64,000 nucleotides of DNA from Streptomyces deccanensis (GTDB lineage Bacteria > Actinomycetota > Actinomycetes > Streptomycetales > Streptomycetaceae), in contig NZ_CP092431.1 in assembly GCF_022385335.1 (NCBI RefSeq), positions 1,612,001 through 1,676,000 on the forward strand, read 5' to 3'. The notes under the pieces were generated by a model. It ran no database searches. It had not been told where the DNA came from and was given only the letters and a program-made list of their open reading frames with translations. A program made the translations under genes and the position numbers. Shown here piece by piece: positions 27,706 through 36,056 of the stretch (positions are counted from its first letter, which is position 1; the number at the start of each line of letters is the position of its first letter).

Positions 27706-28347
27706 ATGCCCGCGAACCGACCGTCGGCCCGTCAGATGCTGCCCGAGTTCACCGAGCGCACCAGTGCGGGTCACCGAACGATGGATCCGTACGCCAAGTT
27801 GCTGGAAGAACGGATCGTGTTCCTCGGGACGCAGATCGACGACACGTCGGCGAACGACGTGACGGCGCAGTTCATGCACCTGGAGCACCAGTCGCCGGAC
27901 CGCGACATCTCGCTGTACATCAACTCCCCCGGCGGCTCGTTCAGCGCGATGACGGCCCTCTACGACACCATCCGCTTCGTCACCTGCGATGTGGAGACCA
28001 TCTGTCTGGGACAGGCGGGTGCGGCCGCCGCGGTGCTGCTCGCGGCGGGCACGCCGGGCAAGCGGTTCATGCTGCCGGGCGCGCGGGTGCTGATCCACCA
28101 GCCGGCGGTGGCCGACCGGGTCGAGGGGCAGGCAAGCGATCTGGCCATCCAGGCCGAGGAGTTGACGCGCAACCGCCGGAGGCTGGAGGAGATGCTCGTC
28201 CGGCACACCGGACAGAGCCCGGAGCGGATCAGCGCGGACATCGAGCGGGACACGTTCCTCGACGCGGAGGCGGCGGTCGAGTACGGCCTGGCCGATCGGG
28301 TGATTCCGAGCCGCAGGACCTCGGGCACGCTCCCCGGCGCGAGGTGA
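27706..28347 (+). CDS. ClpP-like protein lacking the catalytic serine
   Basis: ClpP-fold protein of 213 residues. The substrate loop [11 protein letters not shown], the catalytic His region RVLIHQPAV (near 126) and the Asp region [17 protein letters not shown] are present. The nucleophile motif, normally GQAASMG or GQAGSS in relatives, reads GQAGAAAAV, so Ser is Ala (near residue 107). It may form mixed rings with active ClpP subunits, as ClpR does in plants and cyanobacteria, or be regulatory. The start follows GAGGAGG at 8 nt. The main Streptomyces clpP1P2 genes are normally next to tig/clpX, so this is an extra paralogue. Confidence 0.85.
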   Translation: MPANRPSARQMLPEFTERTSAGHRTMDPYAKLLEERIVFLGTQIDDTSANDVTAQFMHLEHQSPDRDISLYINSPGGSFSAMTALYDTIRFVTCDVETICLGQAGAAAAVLLAAGTPGKRFMLPGARVLIHQPAVADRVEGQASDLAIQAEELTRNRRRLEEMLVRHTGQSPERISADIERDTFLDAEAAVEYGLADRVIPSRRTSGTLPGAR

Positions 28348-28354
28348 GCCGCGG

Positions 28355-28672
28355 ATGCTCCCACCCGAACTTCCGCCGTTGCCCGCGCTCACCCGCGCCG
28401 AGGCCGAGCTGATCGACCGTTACCTGGACGTGGTCGATCTGCTCGGCCGGATCAATCCGGCCCGACCGGGCGACACCTACCGCGGGTTGCGCGCGGCGCA
28501 GGCGCTCGTCGCCAAGGCGACCGCCCTGCGCGACGCACTCGAACTGATGCACAAGCGTGGGGAGCACGAGGTGCACGCCCCGACGCTCGCGCGCGCCCTG
28601 CGGGTCCTGGACGGCGAGCGGCGGGTGGGGCGGGTGGCGCTGCCTCCGGAGCCGGAGGACTCACCCGCCTGA
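28355..28672 (+). CDS. Small helical protein of unknown function, next to clpP-like gene
   Basis: A 105-residue, charged, mostly alpha-helical protein (for example LTRAEAELIDRYLDVVDLLG and ALVAKATALRDALELMHKRG) with a Pro-rich start. It begins 7 bp after the ClpP-like gene, so it is co-transcribed and may be a partner of it. I do not recognise a domain. Confidence 0.65.
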   Translation: MLPPELPPLPALTRAEAELIDRYLDVVDLLGRINPARPGDTYRGLRAAQALVAKATALRDALELMHKRGEHEVHAPTLARALRVLDGERRVGRVALPPEPEDSPA

Positions 28673-29019
28673 ACGCGTCTGAACCGATCCCGGGTCGCTC
28701 GCCGTACTACTGACGGGGCGTCCGGTCCAGGTTTCGCACCGTCCGGACGGCCTACCGCGATCGACCCATCGGCCCATACGTCGTGAGGACCTGTGAAGTT
28801 GCGCAACATGCCTGGTACCGGGCCGGAATATGCCATTCCGGTGCTGGTGCGGACCTCCTCGACGGGCTGGACACAACAGCTGAAAATGGTCTGTCCACCC
28901 GAACGGGCGAGTGGTGAGTAAGACCACAAATCCCCGGTTCCGTTGGGATTTTCGGACTTCTGTGCGCCAAGATCCCTTCCTGACGACAAGCCCCCGCCGC
29001 AGCGGCGGGGCGATCCGGG
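28673..29019. other. Long leader region before the c-di-AMP riboswitch
   Basis: Holds a possible 42-codon ORF (listed separately), the inverted repeat CCGGAAT-ATGCC-ATTCCGG (28823-28841) inside it, and a stable hairpin CCCCGCCGC/GCGGCGGGG (28992-29010) directly before the aptamer. The stretch 28878-28960 is clearly less GC-rich than its surroundings and probably contains the promoter. Confidence 0.5.
28793..28921 (+). CDS. Possible 42-residue small protein
   Basis: GTG start after GAGGA (short 3-nt spacing), ending TAA. The peptide begins VKLRNMPGTGPEYAIPVLVR and continues with STGWTQQLKMVC. It has no long hydrophobic segment. Codons such as TAT, ATT, ACA and AAA are unusual for this genome, so coding support is weak; it may be a leader peptide or chance. 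Confidence 0.3.
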   Translation: MKLRNMPGTGPEYAIPVLVRTSSTGWTQQLKMVCPPERASGE

Positions 29020-29216
29020 TGGACGCCGAGTCCTGCCGCCGCCCGGATGACCGGTCGACAGAAGTGCATCGGCAGGAGTGGAGGACCCAAGCACGACGGG
29101 TCGCCGGAACGGTCACGCCACGACCGCGCCGAGCAGCCCTTGGGGTGAAGCCGCGTCAGCGGCCGGGCAACTTCGCCAGCCCGAATCCGACAGGTCATCC
29201 TTCACAGGCGGCTGAC
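29020..29216 (+). ncRNA. c-di-AMP (ydaO/yuaA-type) riboswitch
   Basis: The leader contains the family's conserved blocks in order: GCCGAGTCCTGCCG, then GGAGTGGAGGACCCA, TTGGGGTGAAGCCG, GCCGGGCAACTTCGCCAGCC, and finally CCCGAATCCGACAGGTCATC with ACAGGCGGC. CCTGCCG (29032-29038) can pair with CGGCAGG (29070-29076). It ends 12 bp before the start of an NlpC/P60 hydrolase gene. This element class typically controls cell-wall hydrolase genes in Streptomyces, switching them off when c-di-AMP is high. Confidence 0.9.
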
Positions 29217-29228
29217 GAAGGGTTGCGC

Positions 29229-29702
29229 ATGACTGCGCTGAATCGTGTCCCGTCGCTGTTGACCCGGGCCGGCACGGCCTCGGCTCTGACCATCGCCGCT
29301 GTCAGCGGCAGCATCGTGGTCCCGGGCGCCGCATCCGGCGCCGAGGCCGCCACGGTGGCGTCGAAGGCACTCAAGGTCGCGGCTTCCAAGAAGGGCTCCC
29401 CTTACAAGTACGGCGCCGTGGGCCCGAGCAGGTTCGACTGCTCAGGGCTGACGCTCTACTCGTTCAAGAAGGCGGGCAAGAAGCTGCCCCGTACTGCTCA
29501 GCAGCAGTACAACAAGACGAAGCACATCTCCGCGAGCAGCCGCAAGCTCGGAGACCTCGTCTTCTTCCACTCGGGCTCGAACGTCTACCACGTCGGTATC
29601 TACGCGGGGAAGGGAAAGATCTGGCACTCGCCGAAGACGGGTGACGTCGTCCGGCTGCAGAAGCTGTGGACGAAGAACGTCTGGTACGGCCGGGTCCGCT
29701 GA
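29229..29702 (+). CDS. Secreted NlpC/P60 peptidoglycan hydrolase
   Basis: Exported cysteine peptidase of 157 residues that cuts peptidoglycan stem peptides. A signal peptide (about 1-40, ending near AASGAEAA) precedes one NlpC/P60 domain with nucleophile Cys in SRFDCSGLTLYSF (near 71) and His in VYHVGIYAG (near 121), the third residue His in KIWHSP. No substrate-binding domain is attached. The ATG follows AAGGG and lies immediately after the riboswitch; a longer open frame runs through the riboswitch RNA and is not protein. Confidence 0.92.
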   Translation: MTALNRVPSLLTRAGTASALTIAAVSGSIVVPGAASGAEAATVASKALKVAASKKGSPYKYGAVGPSRFDCSGLTLYSFKKAGKKLPRTAQQQYNKTKHISASSRKLGDLVFFHSGSNVYHVGIYAGKGKIWHSPKTGDVVRLQKLWTKNVWYGRVR

Positions 29703-29707
29703 CCCAC

Positions 29708-29743
29708 CGTCGGGGGCGGCGGAGCTCTCCGCCGCCCCCGACG
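29708..29743. terminator. Terminator after the NlpC/P60 gene
   Basis: Perfect 17-bp inverted repeat CGTCGGGGGCGGCGGAG / CTCCGCCGCCCCCGACG with a 2-nt centre, starting 6 bp after the stop codon. Confidence 0.85.
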
Positions 29744-29779
29744 GGCGTGCGACCGGCGGTTTTGGATACCCGTTCGACC

Positions 29780-30328
29780 ATGGCCGAAGAACGCACCCGT
29801 CCCGCACGCAACGAGACCCCCCTCGAACGCGCCGACCGCAATTTCTCCGAGCTGCTCCAGGAGTTGCGCGTCACCCAGACCGGGGTGCAGATCCTCTTCG
29901 CGTTCCTGTTGACATTGGCCTTCACCCCGCGCTTCCCGGACCTGGACTCCTTCCAGCGCGCCACCTACGTCGTCACCCTGCTGCTCGCGGTCCTCGCGGC
30001 GACCCTCTTCACCGCCCCGGCCGCCCTGCACCGCTCCCTCTTCCAGCAGAACGCCAAGCCCCTCATCGTCCAGGTGTCGTCTCGGCTGGCCACCGCAGGC
30101 CTGATCGTGCTGATGCCGGCCTTCACCGGCTCCGTCCTGCTCGTCGTGGACGTGACGCTCGGCCGGAAGGCCGGGATGGCCGCCGGGGCCGGCACCTTCC
30201 TCGTCTGCCTGCTCCTGTGGGCCGCGCTCCCGAAACTGGTGGTCCGCTTCTCCGACCACGCCGACTCGACGGCACAGCCGGCCACGGACGAGGGCCCCGT
30301 CAGGGTTCCTGCGGACCGCCCGCGCTGA
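29780..30328 (+). CDS. DUF6328-like four-helix membrane protein
   Basis: A 182-residue membrane protein with a charged N-terminus (ETPLERADRNFSELLQELR), then about four hydrophobic helices (about 40-60, 68-88, 105-128 and 132-152). The N-terminal pattern is one I associate with DUF6328 proteins, whose role is unknown. No Shine-Dalgarno is obvious. Its 3' end overlaps the convergent anti-sigma gene by 29 bp. Confidence 0.7.
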   Translation: MAEERTRPARNETPLERADRNFSELLQELRVTQTGVQILFAFLLTLAFTPRFPDLDSFQRATYVVTLLLAVLAATLFTAPAALHRSLFQQNAKPLIVQVSSRLATAGLIVLMPAFTGSVLLVVDVTLGRKAGMAAGAGTFLVCLLLWAALPKLVVRFSDHADSTAQPATDEGPVRVPADRPR

Positions 30329-30758
30329 CCGGCCGCACCGGGACCGTCCACGGCAGTTCGATCGCCACCGTCTTGCCACCCTCCCGGGTGGGTCTGACGC
30401 TGAGCCTGCCGCCGCACTCGGCGGTCAGCCAGCGGATGATGACCATGCCCCGGCCGTTGTCCTGCTGGACGGCGGCCGGCAGTCGTTTCGGAAAGCGTGG
30501 ATGGCTGTCGGTGACGCCGATGCGCAGGCGCTCGTCCCGGTCGAGGGCGAGGTCCACGGTGAAGGTGGGCGACTGCCCGAGGGTGTGCTGGACGGCGTTG
30601 GTGGCGAGTTCGGACACGATCAGGCGCACGGTGTCGGCGATGTCGGTGTCGCCCGGCAGGCCCCATTCGGCGAGCACGCCGGCGACGTAGTTCCGGGCCG
30701 TGGACACCGAGGCGGGATCGCTCGGCAGAGTGACGGATGCTTCCAGGTGATCTGCCAT
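30300..30758 (-). CDS. RsbW-like ATPase / anti-sigma-type serine kinase
   Basis: A 152-residue HATPase_c domain protein with N-box IVSELATNAVQHT (near 55), GVTDSHPR and the lid region DNGRGMVIIRWL. Such proteins bind or phosphorylate sigma-factor regulators. In Streptomyces they are commonly paired with an XRE/DUF5753 gene and a DUF397 gene, as here, in divergent orientation. I chose the ATG at MADHLEASVTLP, after AAAGGGA. Confidence 0.85.
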   Translation of the reverse strand: MADHLEASVTLPSDPASVSTARNYVAGVLAEWGLPGDTDIADTVRLIVSELATNAVQHTLGQSPTFTVDLALDRDERLRIGVTDSHPRFPKRLPAAVQQDNGRGMVIIRWLTAECGGRLSVRPTREGGKTVAIELPWTVPVRPVSAGGPQEP

Positions 30759-30882
30759 GGCGAGGCGTCCCTTTCCCACGGGACCGGTGTCCGACAGGGA
30801 GCGGATGGTTCGACTACGGTCCCGGACTGGTGCTTCGCGCCAGACTGCCACTACCTGGGCTGTCACGGGTGGCGATCCACCA

Positions 30883-30898
30883 AGATATGCATATATCT
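30883..30898. promoter_or_regulatory. Candidate operator in the divergent XRE/anti-sigma promoter region
   Basis: AGATAT-GCAT-ATATCT, a 6-bp inverted repeat in the most AT-rich spot of the 247-bp divergent region. A plausible binding site for the adjacent XRE regulator. Confidence 0.45.
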
Positions 30899-31005
30899 GT
30901 CGCTCGAAGCGGTGAACTATCCGACGGCCGACCGTATTTGGGTGAGGGTTTCGTCCATCCTCTGTCGTCACCCCGACTTCGCGCGCCGGGCGGAAGGAGA
31001 ATCCC

Positions 31006-31866
31006 ATGCAGTACGGTCCGGCGGTGCGCCGCCGCAAGCTCGGTGCCGAGTTGCGTGTCCTGCGCACCCGTTCCGCGCTCACCAGTATCGAGGCGGCCCA
31101 TCGGGTGGGCTGGCACCAGTCCAAGGTGAGTCGGATCGAGACGGGCGCCAGCGGCGTGAAGCCCGCGGACGTACGCAAGCTGCTGGACGCGTACGGGGTC
31201 GCCGACACCGAGTTACGGGAGCTGCTCCTGGCGCTCGCGGGCTCCGAGGACGGCGGCGGGCGGCACAACTGGTGGCACGCCTATCGGGGCGTACTGCCGC
31301 CGACGTACCGGGACTTCATCAGCCTGGAGTCGCAGGCCGGGGGGATGCGGACGCTGGAGACCTCGGTGGTGCCGGGCCTGCTGCAGATCCCCGAGTACGC
31401 GCGGGAGGTGACCCGGGCCGCGGTGGAGGGGCTGGAAGACGACAAACTCGACGCGCTCGTGGAAGTGCGGCTCGCGCGGCAGGAGGTCCTGCGGGGGAAC
31501 CCGCCGCTGAAGCTGAGCGCCGTGCTCGACGAGGGCGTTCTCCGACGTGAGGTGGGCGGTCCCGAGATCATGGCCCGCCAGCTGGGCCGGCTCGTCGAGG
31601 CGGCTCGCCTTCCGCAGGTGCGACTGCAGGTGCTGCCGTTCACTGCCGGGGCGCACATCGGCCTCACGGGCCCTTTCGTAATTTTCTCATTTAGGAGCAC
31701 ATCTGATCTGGACGTGGTTGTTCTCGACCACTTGACGAGTAGCCTCTACCTCGAACGGAAAGAAGACCTCAAGGCGTATGTCGAGGCCTTCAACGCCCTT
31801 CAGATCCACGCCCTTTCGCCCGAGGACTCGTTGGATTACATCGCCGGGCTAGCCGCCGGCGCGTAA
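31006..31866 (+). CDS. XRE-family regulator with DUF5753 domain
   Basis: A 286-residue regulator with an N-terminal helix-turn-helix (LTSIEAAHRVGWHQSKVSRIETG, about 25-47) and a C-terminal DUF5753 domain (about 95-275; ETSVVPGLLQIPEYAR is typical). Relatives include WhiJ-like developmental regulators of Streptomyces. It is followed after 9 bp by a DUF397 gene. The stretch 31670-31710 uses AT-rich codons (GTA, ATT, TCA, TTT, AGG, ACA, TCT) unlike its surroundings. The start follows AAGGAG. Confidence 0.92.
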   Translation: MQYGPAVRRRKLGAELRVLRTRSALTSIEAAHRVGWHQSKVSRIETGASGVKPADVRKLLDAYGVADTELRELLLALAGSEDGGGRHNWWHAYRGVLPPTYRDFISLESQAGGMRTLETSVVPGLLQIPEYAREVTRAAVEGLEDDKLDALVEVRLARQEVLRGNPPLKLSAVLDEGVLRREVGGPEIMARQLGRLVEAARLPQVRLQVLPFTAGAHIGLTGPFVIFSFRSTSDLDVVVLDHLTSSLYLERKEDLKAYVEAFNALQIHALSPEDSLDYIAGLAAGA

Positions 31867-31875
31867 GGAGGCACC

Positions 31876-32100
31876 ATGTCCGCACTGCCTCGGAACGTAC
31901 CCACCAGTACCGCACTACGCGGAGTGCGATGGCTGCGCAGCAGTCGCAGCACCGGAATGAACAACTGCGTGGAGACGGCCCGTCCCACGTCCGGCCGCTG
32001 GGCCGGCCTGGTGGCCGTACGCGATTCGAAGAACACGGCGGGGCCCGCCCTGCTGTTCGACCCCGACGCCTGGGAGGGATTCATCACCACGCTGCGGTGA
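31876..32100 (+). CDS. DUF397-domain small protein
   Basis: A 74-residue protein with the DUF397 pattern WLRSSRSTGMNNCVE, VAVRDSKN and a C-terminal W-x-x-F segment. It is the usual small partner of XRE/DUF5753 regulators, and the pair is thought to act together in developmental or antibiotic control. The ATG follows AAGGAGG. Last gene of the trio. Confidence 0.9.
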   Translation: MSALPRNVPTSTALRGVRWLRSSRSTGMNNCVETARPTSGRWAGLVAVRDSKNTAGPALLFDPDAWEGFITTLR

Positions 32101-32157
32101 CCCCCACCGACGGCGTTCGCACTTCCGCTTACGGCGACGCACGGCCCTGACGCCGAC

Positions 32158-33288
32158 TCACGGTCGCGTATCGCCGATGATCCCCACAGCCCGGTCGATC
32201 TGCTCCCGTGTGAGATCCGCGCGGGCGGTCAGCCTCAGCCGGGACACGCCGTCCGGCACGGACGGGGGGCGGAAACAGCCGACGGCGAGACCCGCCGCAC
32301 GGCAGTCGGCCGCCCACCGCACCGCCTGATCCGGGGACGGCGCGCGTACGGAGACCACGGCGGCGTCGGGCCGCACCGCTTCATGGCCCGACGCCGTCAG
32401 CCGTGTGTGCAGCTCCCGCGCCACCTCACGGGCGCGTGCGGCGCGCTCCGGCTCACGGCGCAGCAGCCGGAGCGCGGCGAGCGCCGCGCCGGTCGCCGCC
32501 GGGGCGAGTCCGGTGTCGAAGATGAACGTCCGGGCCGCGTTGACCAGGTGGTCGATGACCTTGGCCGGGCCGAGGACGGCACCCCCCTGGCTGCCCAGCG
32601 ACTTCGACAGCGTGACCGTCACGACCACGTCGGGGTCGCCCGCGAGCCCCGCCGCGTGGGGCGCGCCCCGGCCGCCGTCGCCGAGGACCCCGAGCCCGTG
32701 CGCGTCGTCCACCACGAGCCCGGCGCCGAACTCACGGCAGGCGGCCGCGAGGGAGGCCAGCGGGGCGGCGTCGCCGTCGACGGAGAACACCGTGTCGGAG
32801 ACGGCGACGGCAGGCACCCCGCCGCCCGTGGCCAGGGCCTTGCGGACCGCCTCCGGGTCGGCGTGCGCCACGACCTGGGTGGTGCCCCGGGCCAGCCGGC
32901 AGCCGTCGATGAGGGACGCGTGGTTGCCCGCGTCCGAGACGATCAGGGAGCCGTGCGGGGCGAGCGCGGTGACGGCGGCGAGGTTGGCCGCGTAGCCGGA
33001 GGAGAAGACGAGGGCGGCCTCGAAGCCGCAGAAGTCGGCGAGTTCACGCTCCAGCTCGCCGTGCAGCTCGGTGGTGCCGGTGACGAGCCGGGAGCCGGTG
33101 GCGCCACCGCCCCAGCGGCGCGCGGCCTCGGCGGCGCCCTCGGTGATCTCGGGGTGCCGGGCCAGACCCAGGTAGTCGTTGCTCGCGAGGTCGAGGAGCG
33201 GCGAGTCGGCGGGCCGGGGGCGCAGGGTCCGTACCAGCCCGGCCCGGCGGCGCGCGGAGGCCTGCTCGTCGATCCAGCCGAACGCCAT
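32158..33288 (-). CDS. bioF: 8-amino-7-oxononanoate synthase
   Basis: PLP enzyme (376 residues) joining pimeloyl-thioester and alanine in the first committed step of biotin ring assembly. It has the family's [26 protein letters not shown] and Schiff-base Lys in [11 protein letters not shown] (near 226). The ATG follows GGAGGACCC; the open frame runs further upstream into the promoter region. It is divergent from bioBAD with a 197-bp shared control region. Confidence 0.95.
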   Translation of the reverse strand: MAFGWIDEQASARRRAGLVRTLRPRPADSPLLDLASNDYLGLARHPEITEGAAEAARRWGGGATGSRLVTGTTELHGELERELADFCGFEAALVFSSGYAANLAAVTALAPHGSLIVSDAGNHASLIDGCRLARGTTQVVAHADPEAVRKALATGGGVPAVAVSDTVFSVDGDAAPLASLAAACREFGAGLVVDDAHGLGVLGDGGRGAPHAAGLAGDPDVVVTVTLSKSLGSQGGAVLGPAKVIDHLVNAARTFIFDTGLAPAATGAALAALRLLRREPERAARAREVARELHTRLTASGHEAVRPDAAVVSVRAPSPDQAVRWAADCRAAGLAVGCFRPPSVPDGVSRLRLTARADLTREQIDRAVGIIGDTRP

Positions 33289-33400
33289 GGGTCCTCCGGG
33301 GTGGTGTGGGCAGCCCGCGGCGCCGCGCCGTCGTGGACGGCACGGCGCGGGCTTTTGTAGGCAGTGCACAGACACTAACGGCCGGACCAGCCGCCCACGA

Positions 33401-33416
33401 TGTGGCAATACCCACA
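33401..33416. promoter_or_regulatory. Candidate operator in the divergent bio promoter region
   Basis: TGTGG-6 nt-CCACA, a perfect 5-bp inverted repeat between bioF and bioB. Could bind a biotin regulator; no known site is matched with confidence. Confidence 0.4.
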
Positions 33417-33485
33417 CGTCGATCGCACTCTGTTGTCCGAACCATCCTTGGCCGGGAGCGGTCCCGTAGGACAGGATCGGCTCTC

Positions 33486-34736
33486 ATGGACCTGCTGAAC
33501 ACGCTGGTGGACAAGGGGCTGCGGCGCGAGCCGCTGAGCCGTGCCGAGGCGCTCGCCGTCCTCGGCACCTCCGACGACGAGCTGTTGGACGTGGTGGCCG
33601 CGGCCGGGAAGGTACGCCGGCACTGGTTCGGGCGCCGGGTGAAACTGAACTATCTGGTCAACCTCAAGTCCGGCCTCTGTCCCGAGGACTGCTCCTACTG
33701 CTCCCAGCGGCTCGGCTCGACCGCGGGCATCCTCAAGTACACCTGGCTCAAGCCCCACGAGGCCTCCGAGGCCGCCGCGGCCGGGCTCGCCGGGGGCGCC
33801 AAGCGGGTCTGTCTGGTGGCGTCCGGGCGCGGCCCGACCGACCGGGACGTCGACCGGGTCTCCGACACCATCAAGGCGATCAAGGACCAGAACGAGGGCG
33901 TCGAGGTGTGCGCCTGCCTCGGTCTGCTCTCCGACGGCCAGGCGGAGCGGCTGCGCGAGGCGGGCGCGGACGCCTACAACCACAACCTGAACACGTCCGA
34001 GGCGACGTACGGCGAGATCACGACGACGCACACGTACGCCGACCGGGTGGACACGGTGCAGAAGGCGCACGCGGCGGGTCTTTCGGCCTGCTCGGGTCTG
34101 ATCGCCGGTATGGGCGAGAGCGACGAGGACCTGGTCGACGTGGTCTTCTCGCTGCGCGAACTGGACCCGGACTCCGTGCCGGTGAACTTCCTGATCCCGT
34201 TCGAGGGCACGCCGCTCGCCAAGGAGTGGAACCTGACCCCGCAGCGCTGTCTGCGGATCCTGGCGATGGTGCGGTTCGTCTGCCCGGACGCCGAGGTGCG
34301 GATCGCGGGCGGCCGCGAGGTCCATCTGCGCACGATGCAGCCGCTCGCCCTGCACCTGGCCAACTCGATCTTCCTCGGGGACTACCTCACCAGTGAGGGT
34401 CAGGCGGGCAAGGCCGACCTGGAGATGATCGCGGACGCCGGGTTCGAGGTCGAGGGCGCCGACCAGGTGACGCTGCCGGAGCACCGGGCGACCGTGACCG
34501 CCGGTGGGGGCTGCGGGTCCGGGGAGAGCGCGGGGTGCGGTTCGCACGCCGGGGGCGGCTGCGGGTCGCACGAGAGCGAGGGCGCGGGCGCGGGTTGTGG
34601 GTCGCACGCGGGGGGTGGGGTGTGCGGTTCCGCCGCATCGGCCCCGGCCGCCGCGACTCCGGCCGGCGAGGCCCGTACGGATCTGGTGGCCGTACGCCGC
34701 CGGGGCGCCGGTACCGACCTCGCGCCCAATGCCTGA
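33486..34736 (+). CDS. bioB: Biotin synthase with Cys/His-rich C-terminal extension
   Basis: Radical-SAM enzyme inserting sulfur into dethiobiotin. The 4Fe-4S motif [10 protein letters not shown] (near 61) is present, with the later conserved NHNLNTSE and LIAGMGE. The auxiliary 2Fe-2S ligand region ends in [15 protein letters not shown]. At 416 residues it is about 75 longer than typical BioB. The extra tail (from about 338) contains five Cys-Gly-Ser motifs, four in the form GCGS and three followed directly by His. The ATG start sits 197 bp from bioF; the frame open upstream lacks similarity. It overlaps bioA by 8 bp. Confidence 0.95.
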   Translation: MDLLNTLVDKGLRREPLSRAEALAVLGTSDDELLDVVAAAGKVRRHWFGRRVKLNYLVNLKSGLCPEDCSYCSQRLGSTAGILKYTWLKPHEASEAAAAGLAGGAKRVCLVASGRGPTDRDVDRVSDTIKAIKDQNEGVEVCACLGLLSDGQAERLREAGADAYNHNLNTSEATYGEITTTHTYADRVDTVQKAHAAGLSACSGLIAGMGESDEDLVDVVFSLRELDPDSVPVNFLIPFEGTPLAKEWNLTPQRCLRILAMVRFVCPDAEVRIAGGREVHLRTMQPLALHLANSIFLGDYLTSEGQAGKADLEMIADAGFEVEGADQVTLPEHRATVTAGGGCGSGESAGCGSHAGGGCGSHESEGAGAGCGSHAGGGVCGSAASAPAAATPAGEARTDLVAVRRRGAGTDLAPNA

Positions 34737-36033
34737 GCTGAACGGTCCGGGCGTGCCCGAACTGAGCGTGCCCGAGCTGGTGGAGCTGGACCGGCGGCAT
34801 GTGTGGCACCCGTACGGGCCCATGCCGGGCCGGCAGGAACCGCTCGTCGTGGAGTCGGCGAGCGGGGTCCGGCTGAAGCTCGCCGACGGCTCGGGCGAGC
34901 TGGTCGACGGCATGTCGTCGTGGTGGTCGGCGATCCACGGCTACAACCACCCCGTCCTGAACGAGGCGGCGCGGGAGCAGCTCGGCCGGATGAGCCACGT
35001 CATGTTCGGCGGGCTCACCCATGAGCCCGCCGTGCGGCTGGCGAAGCACCTTGTCGACATGTCGCCCGAGGGTCTGGAGCATGTGTTCCTCGCCGACTCG
35101 GGGTCGGTGTCCGTCGAGGTCGCGGTCAAGATGTGTTTGCAGTACTGGCGTTCGCTGGGCCGCCCCGGCAAGCGGCGGCTGCTGACCTGGCGCGGCGGCT
35201 ACCACGGCGACACCTGGCAGCCGATGTCGGTGTGCGACCCCGAGGGCGGGATGCACGAGCTGTGGCAGGGCGTCCTGCCCCGGCAGGTGTTCGTGGACGC
35301 GCCGCCGGCCGAGTACGAGGAGTCGTACGCGGAGGCGCTGCGTTCGACGATCGAGCGGCACGCGGACGAGCTGGCGGCCGTGATCGTGGAGCCCGTGGTC
35401 CAGGGCGCGGGCGGGATGCGCTTCCACTCCCCCGCCTACCTGCGGGTGCTGCGCGAGGCGTGCGACGCGCATGACGTGCTGCTGGTGTTCGACGAGATCG
35501 CCACCGGGTTCGGGCGTACGGGAGCGTTGTTCGCGGCGGACCACGCGGCCGTCACGCCGGACGTGATGTGTGTCGGCAAGGCGCTGACCGGCGGTTATCT
35601 GACCCTGGCGGCGGCGTTGTGCACCGCGCGGGTGGCCGACGGGATCTCGCGGGGCGAGGTGCCGGTGCTGGCCCATGGGCCCACCTTCATGGGCAACCCA
35701 CTGGCGGCGGCCGTCGCCTGTGCCTCGATCGAGCTGCTGCTGGGCCAGGACTGGCTCGCGGAGGTCAAGCGGATCGAGACGGGGCTGCGGGAGGGCCTGG
35801 CGCCGGTCGGCGAGGTGCCCGGGGTGACGGACGTACGGGTTCTCGGCGCGATCGGTGTGGTGCAGCTCGACCACGCGGTGGACATGCGGGCGGCCACGGA
35901 GGCCGCCGTGCGCGAGGGCGTGTGGCTGCGGCCGTTCCGCGACCTGGTCTACACGATGCCGCCGTACGTCACGGGCGACGAGGACGTGGCACGGATCGCG
36001 CGCGCGGTGTGCGCGGCGGCCACGGCGGGATGA
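34729..36033 (+). CDS. bioA: Adenosylmethionine-8-amino-7-oxononanoate aminotransferase
   Basis: Class III PLP aminotransferase (434 residues) using SAM as amino donor to make 7,8-diaminononanoate. BioA signatures are [10 protein letters not shown], the [11 protein letters not shown] substrate loop, [13 protein letters not shown] and Schiff-base Lys in [15 protein letters not shown] (near 284). The start lies inside the last codons of bioB, so it is translated by coupling. A nine-codon mini-ORF bridges it to bioD. Confidence 0.96.
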   Translation: MPELNGPGVPELSVPELVELDRRHVWHPYGPMPGRQEPLVVESASGVRLKLADGSGELVDGMSSWWSAIHGYNHPVLNEAAREQLGRMSHVMFGGLTHEPAVRLAKHLVDMSPEGLEHVFLADSGSVSVEVAVKMCLQYWRSLGRPGKRRLLTWRGGYHGDTWQPMSVCDPEGGMHELWQGVLPRQVFVDAPPAEYEESYAEALRSTIERHADELAAVIVEPVVQGAGGMRFHSPAYLRVLREACDAHDVLLVFDEIATGFGRTGALFAADHAAVTPDVMCVGKALTGGYLTLAAALCTARVADGISRGEVPVLAHGPTFMGNPLAAAVACASIELLLGQDWLAEVKRIETGLREGLAPVGEVPGVTDVRVLGAIGVVQLDHAVDMRAATEAAVREGVWLRPFRDLVYTMPPYVTGDEDVARIARAVCAAATAG

Positions 36034-36056
36034 CGGAACGGAAGAGGACGATATGA
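36030..36056 (+). other. Mini-ORF bridging bioA and bioD
   Basis: ATG overlapping the bioA stop as ATGA opens [12 protein letters not shown], whose TGA overlaps the bioD ATG again as ATGA. It contains the GAAGAGGA that serves as bioD Shine-Dalgarno, so translation of the mini-ORF is possible but not required. Confidence 0.4.

Noticed and set aside
28911..29228. N-terminal extension of the NlpC/P60 protein
   Set aside because: The frame is open but the DNA is the riboswitch aptamer; the signal peptide begins at the ATG at 29229.
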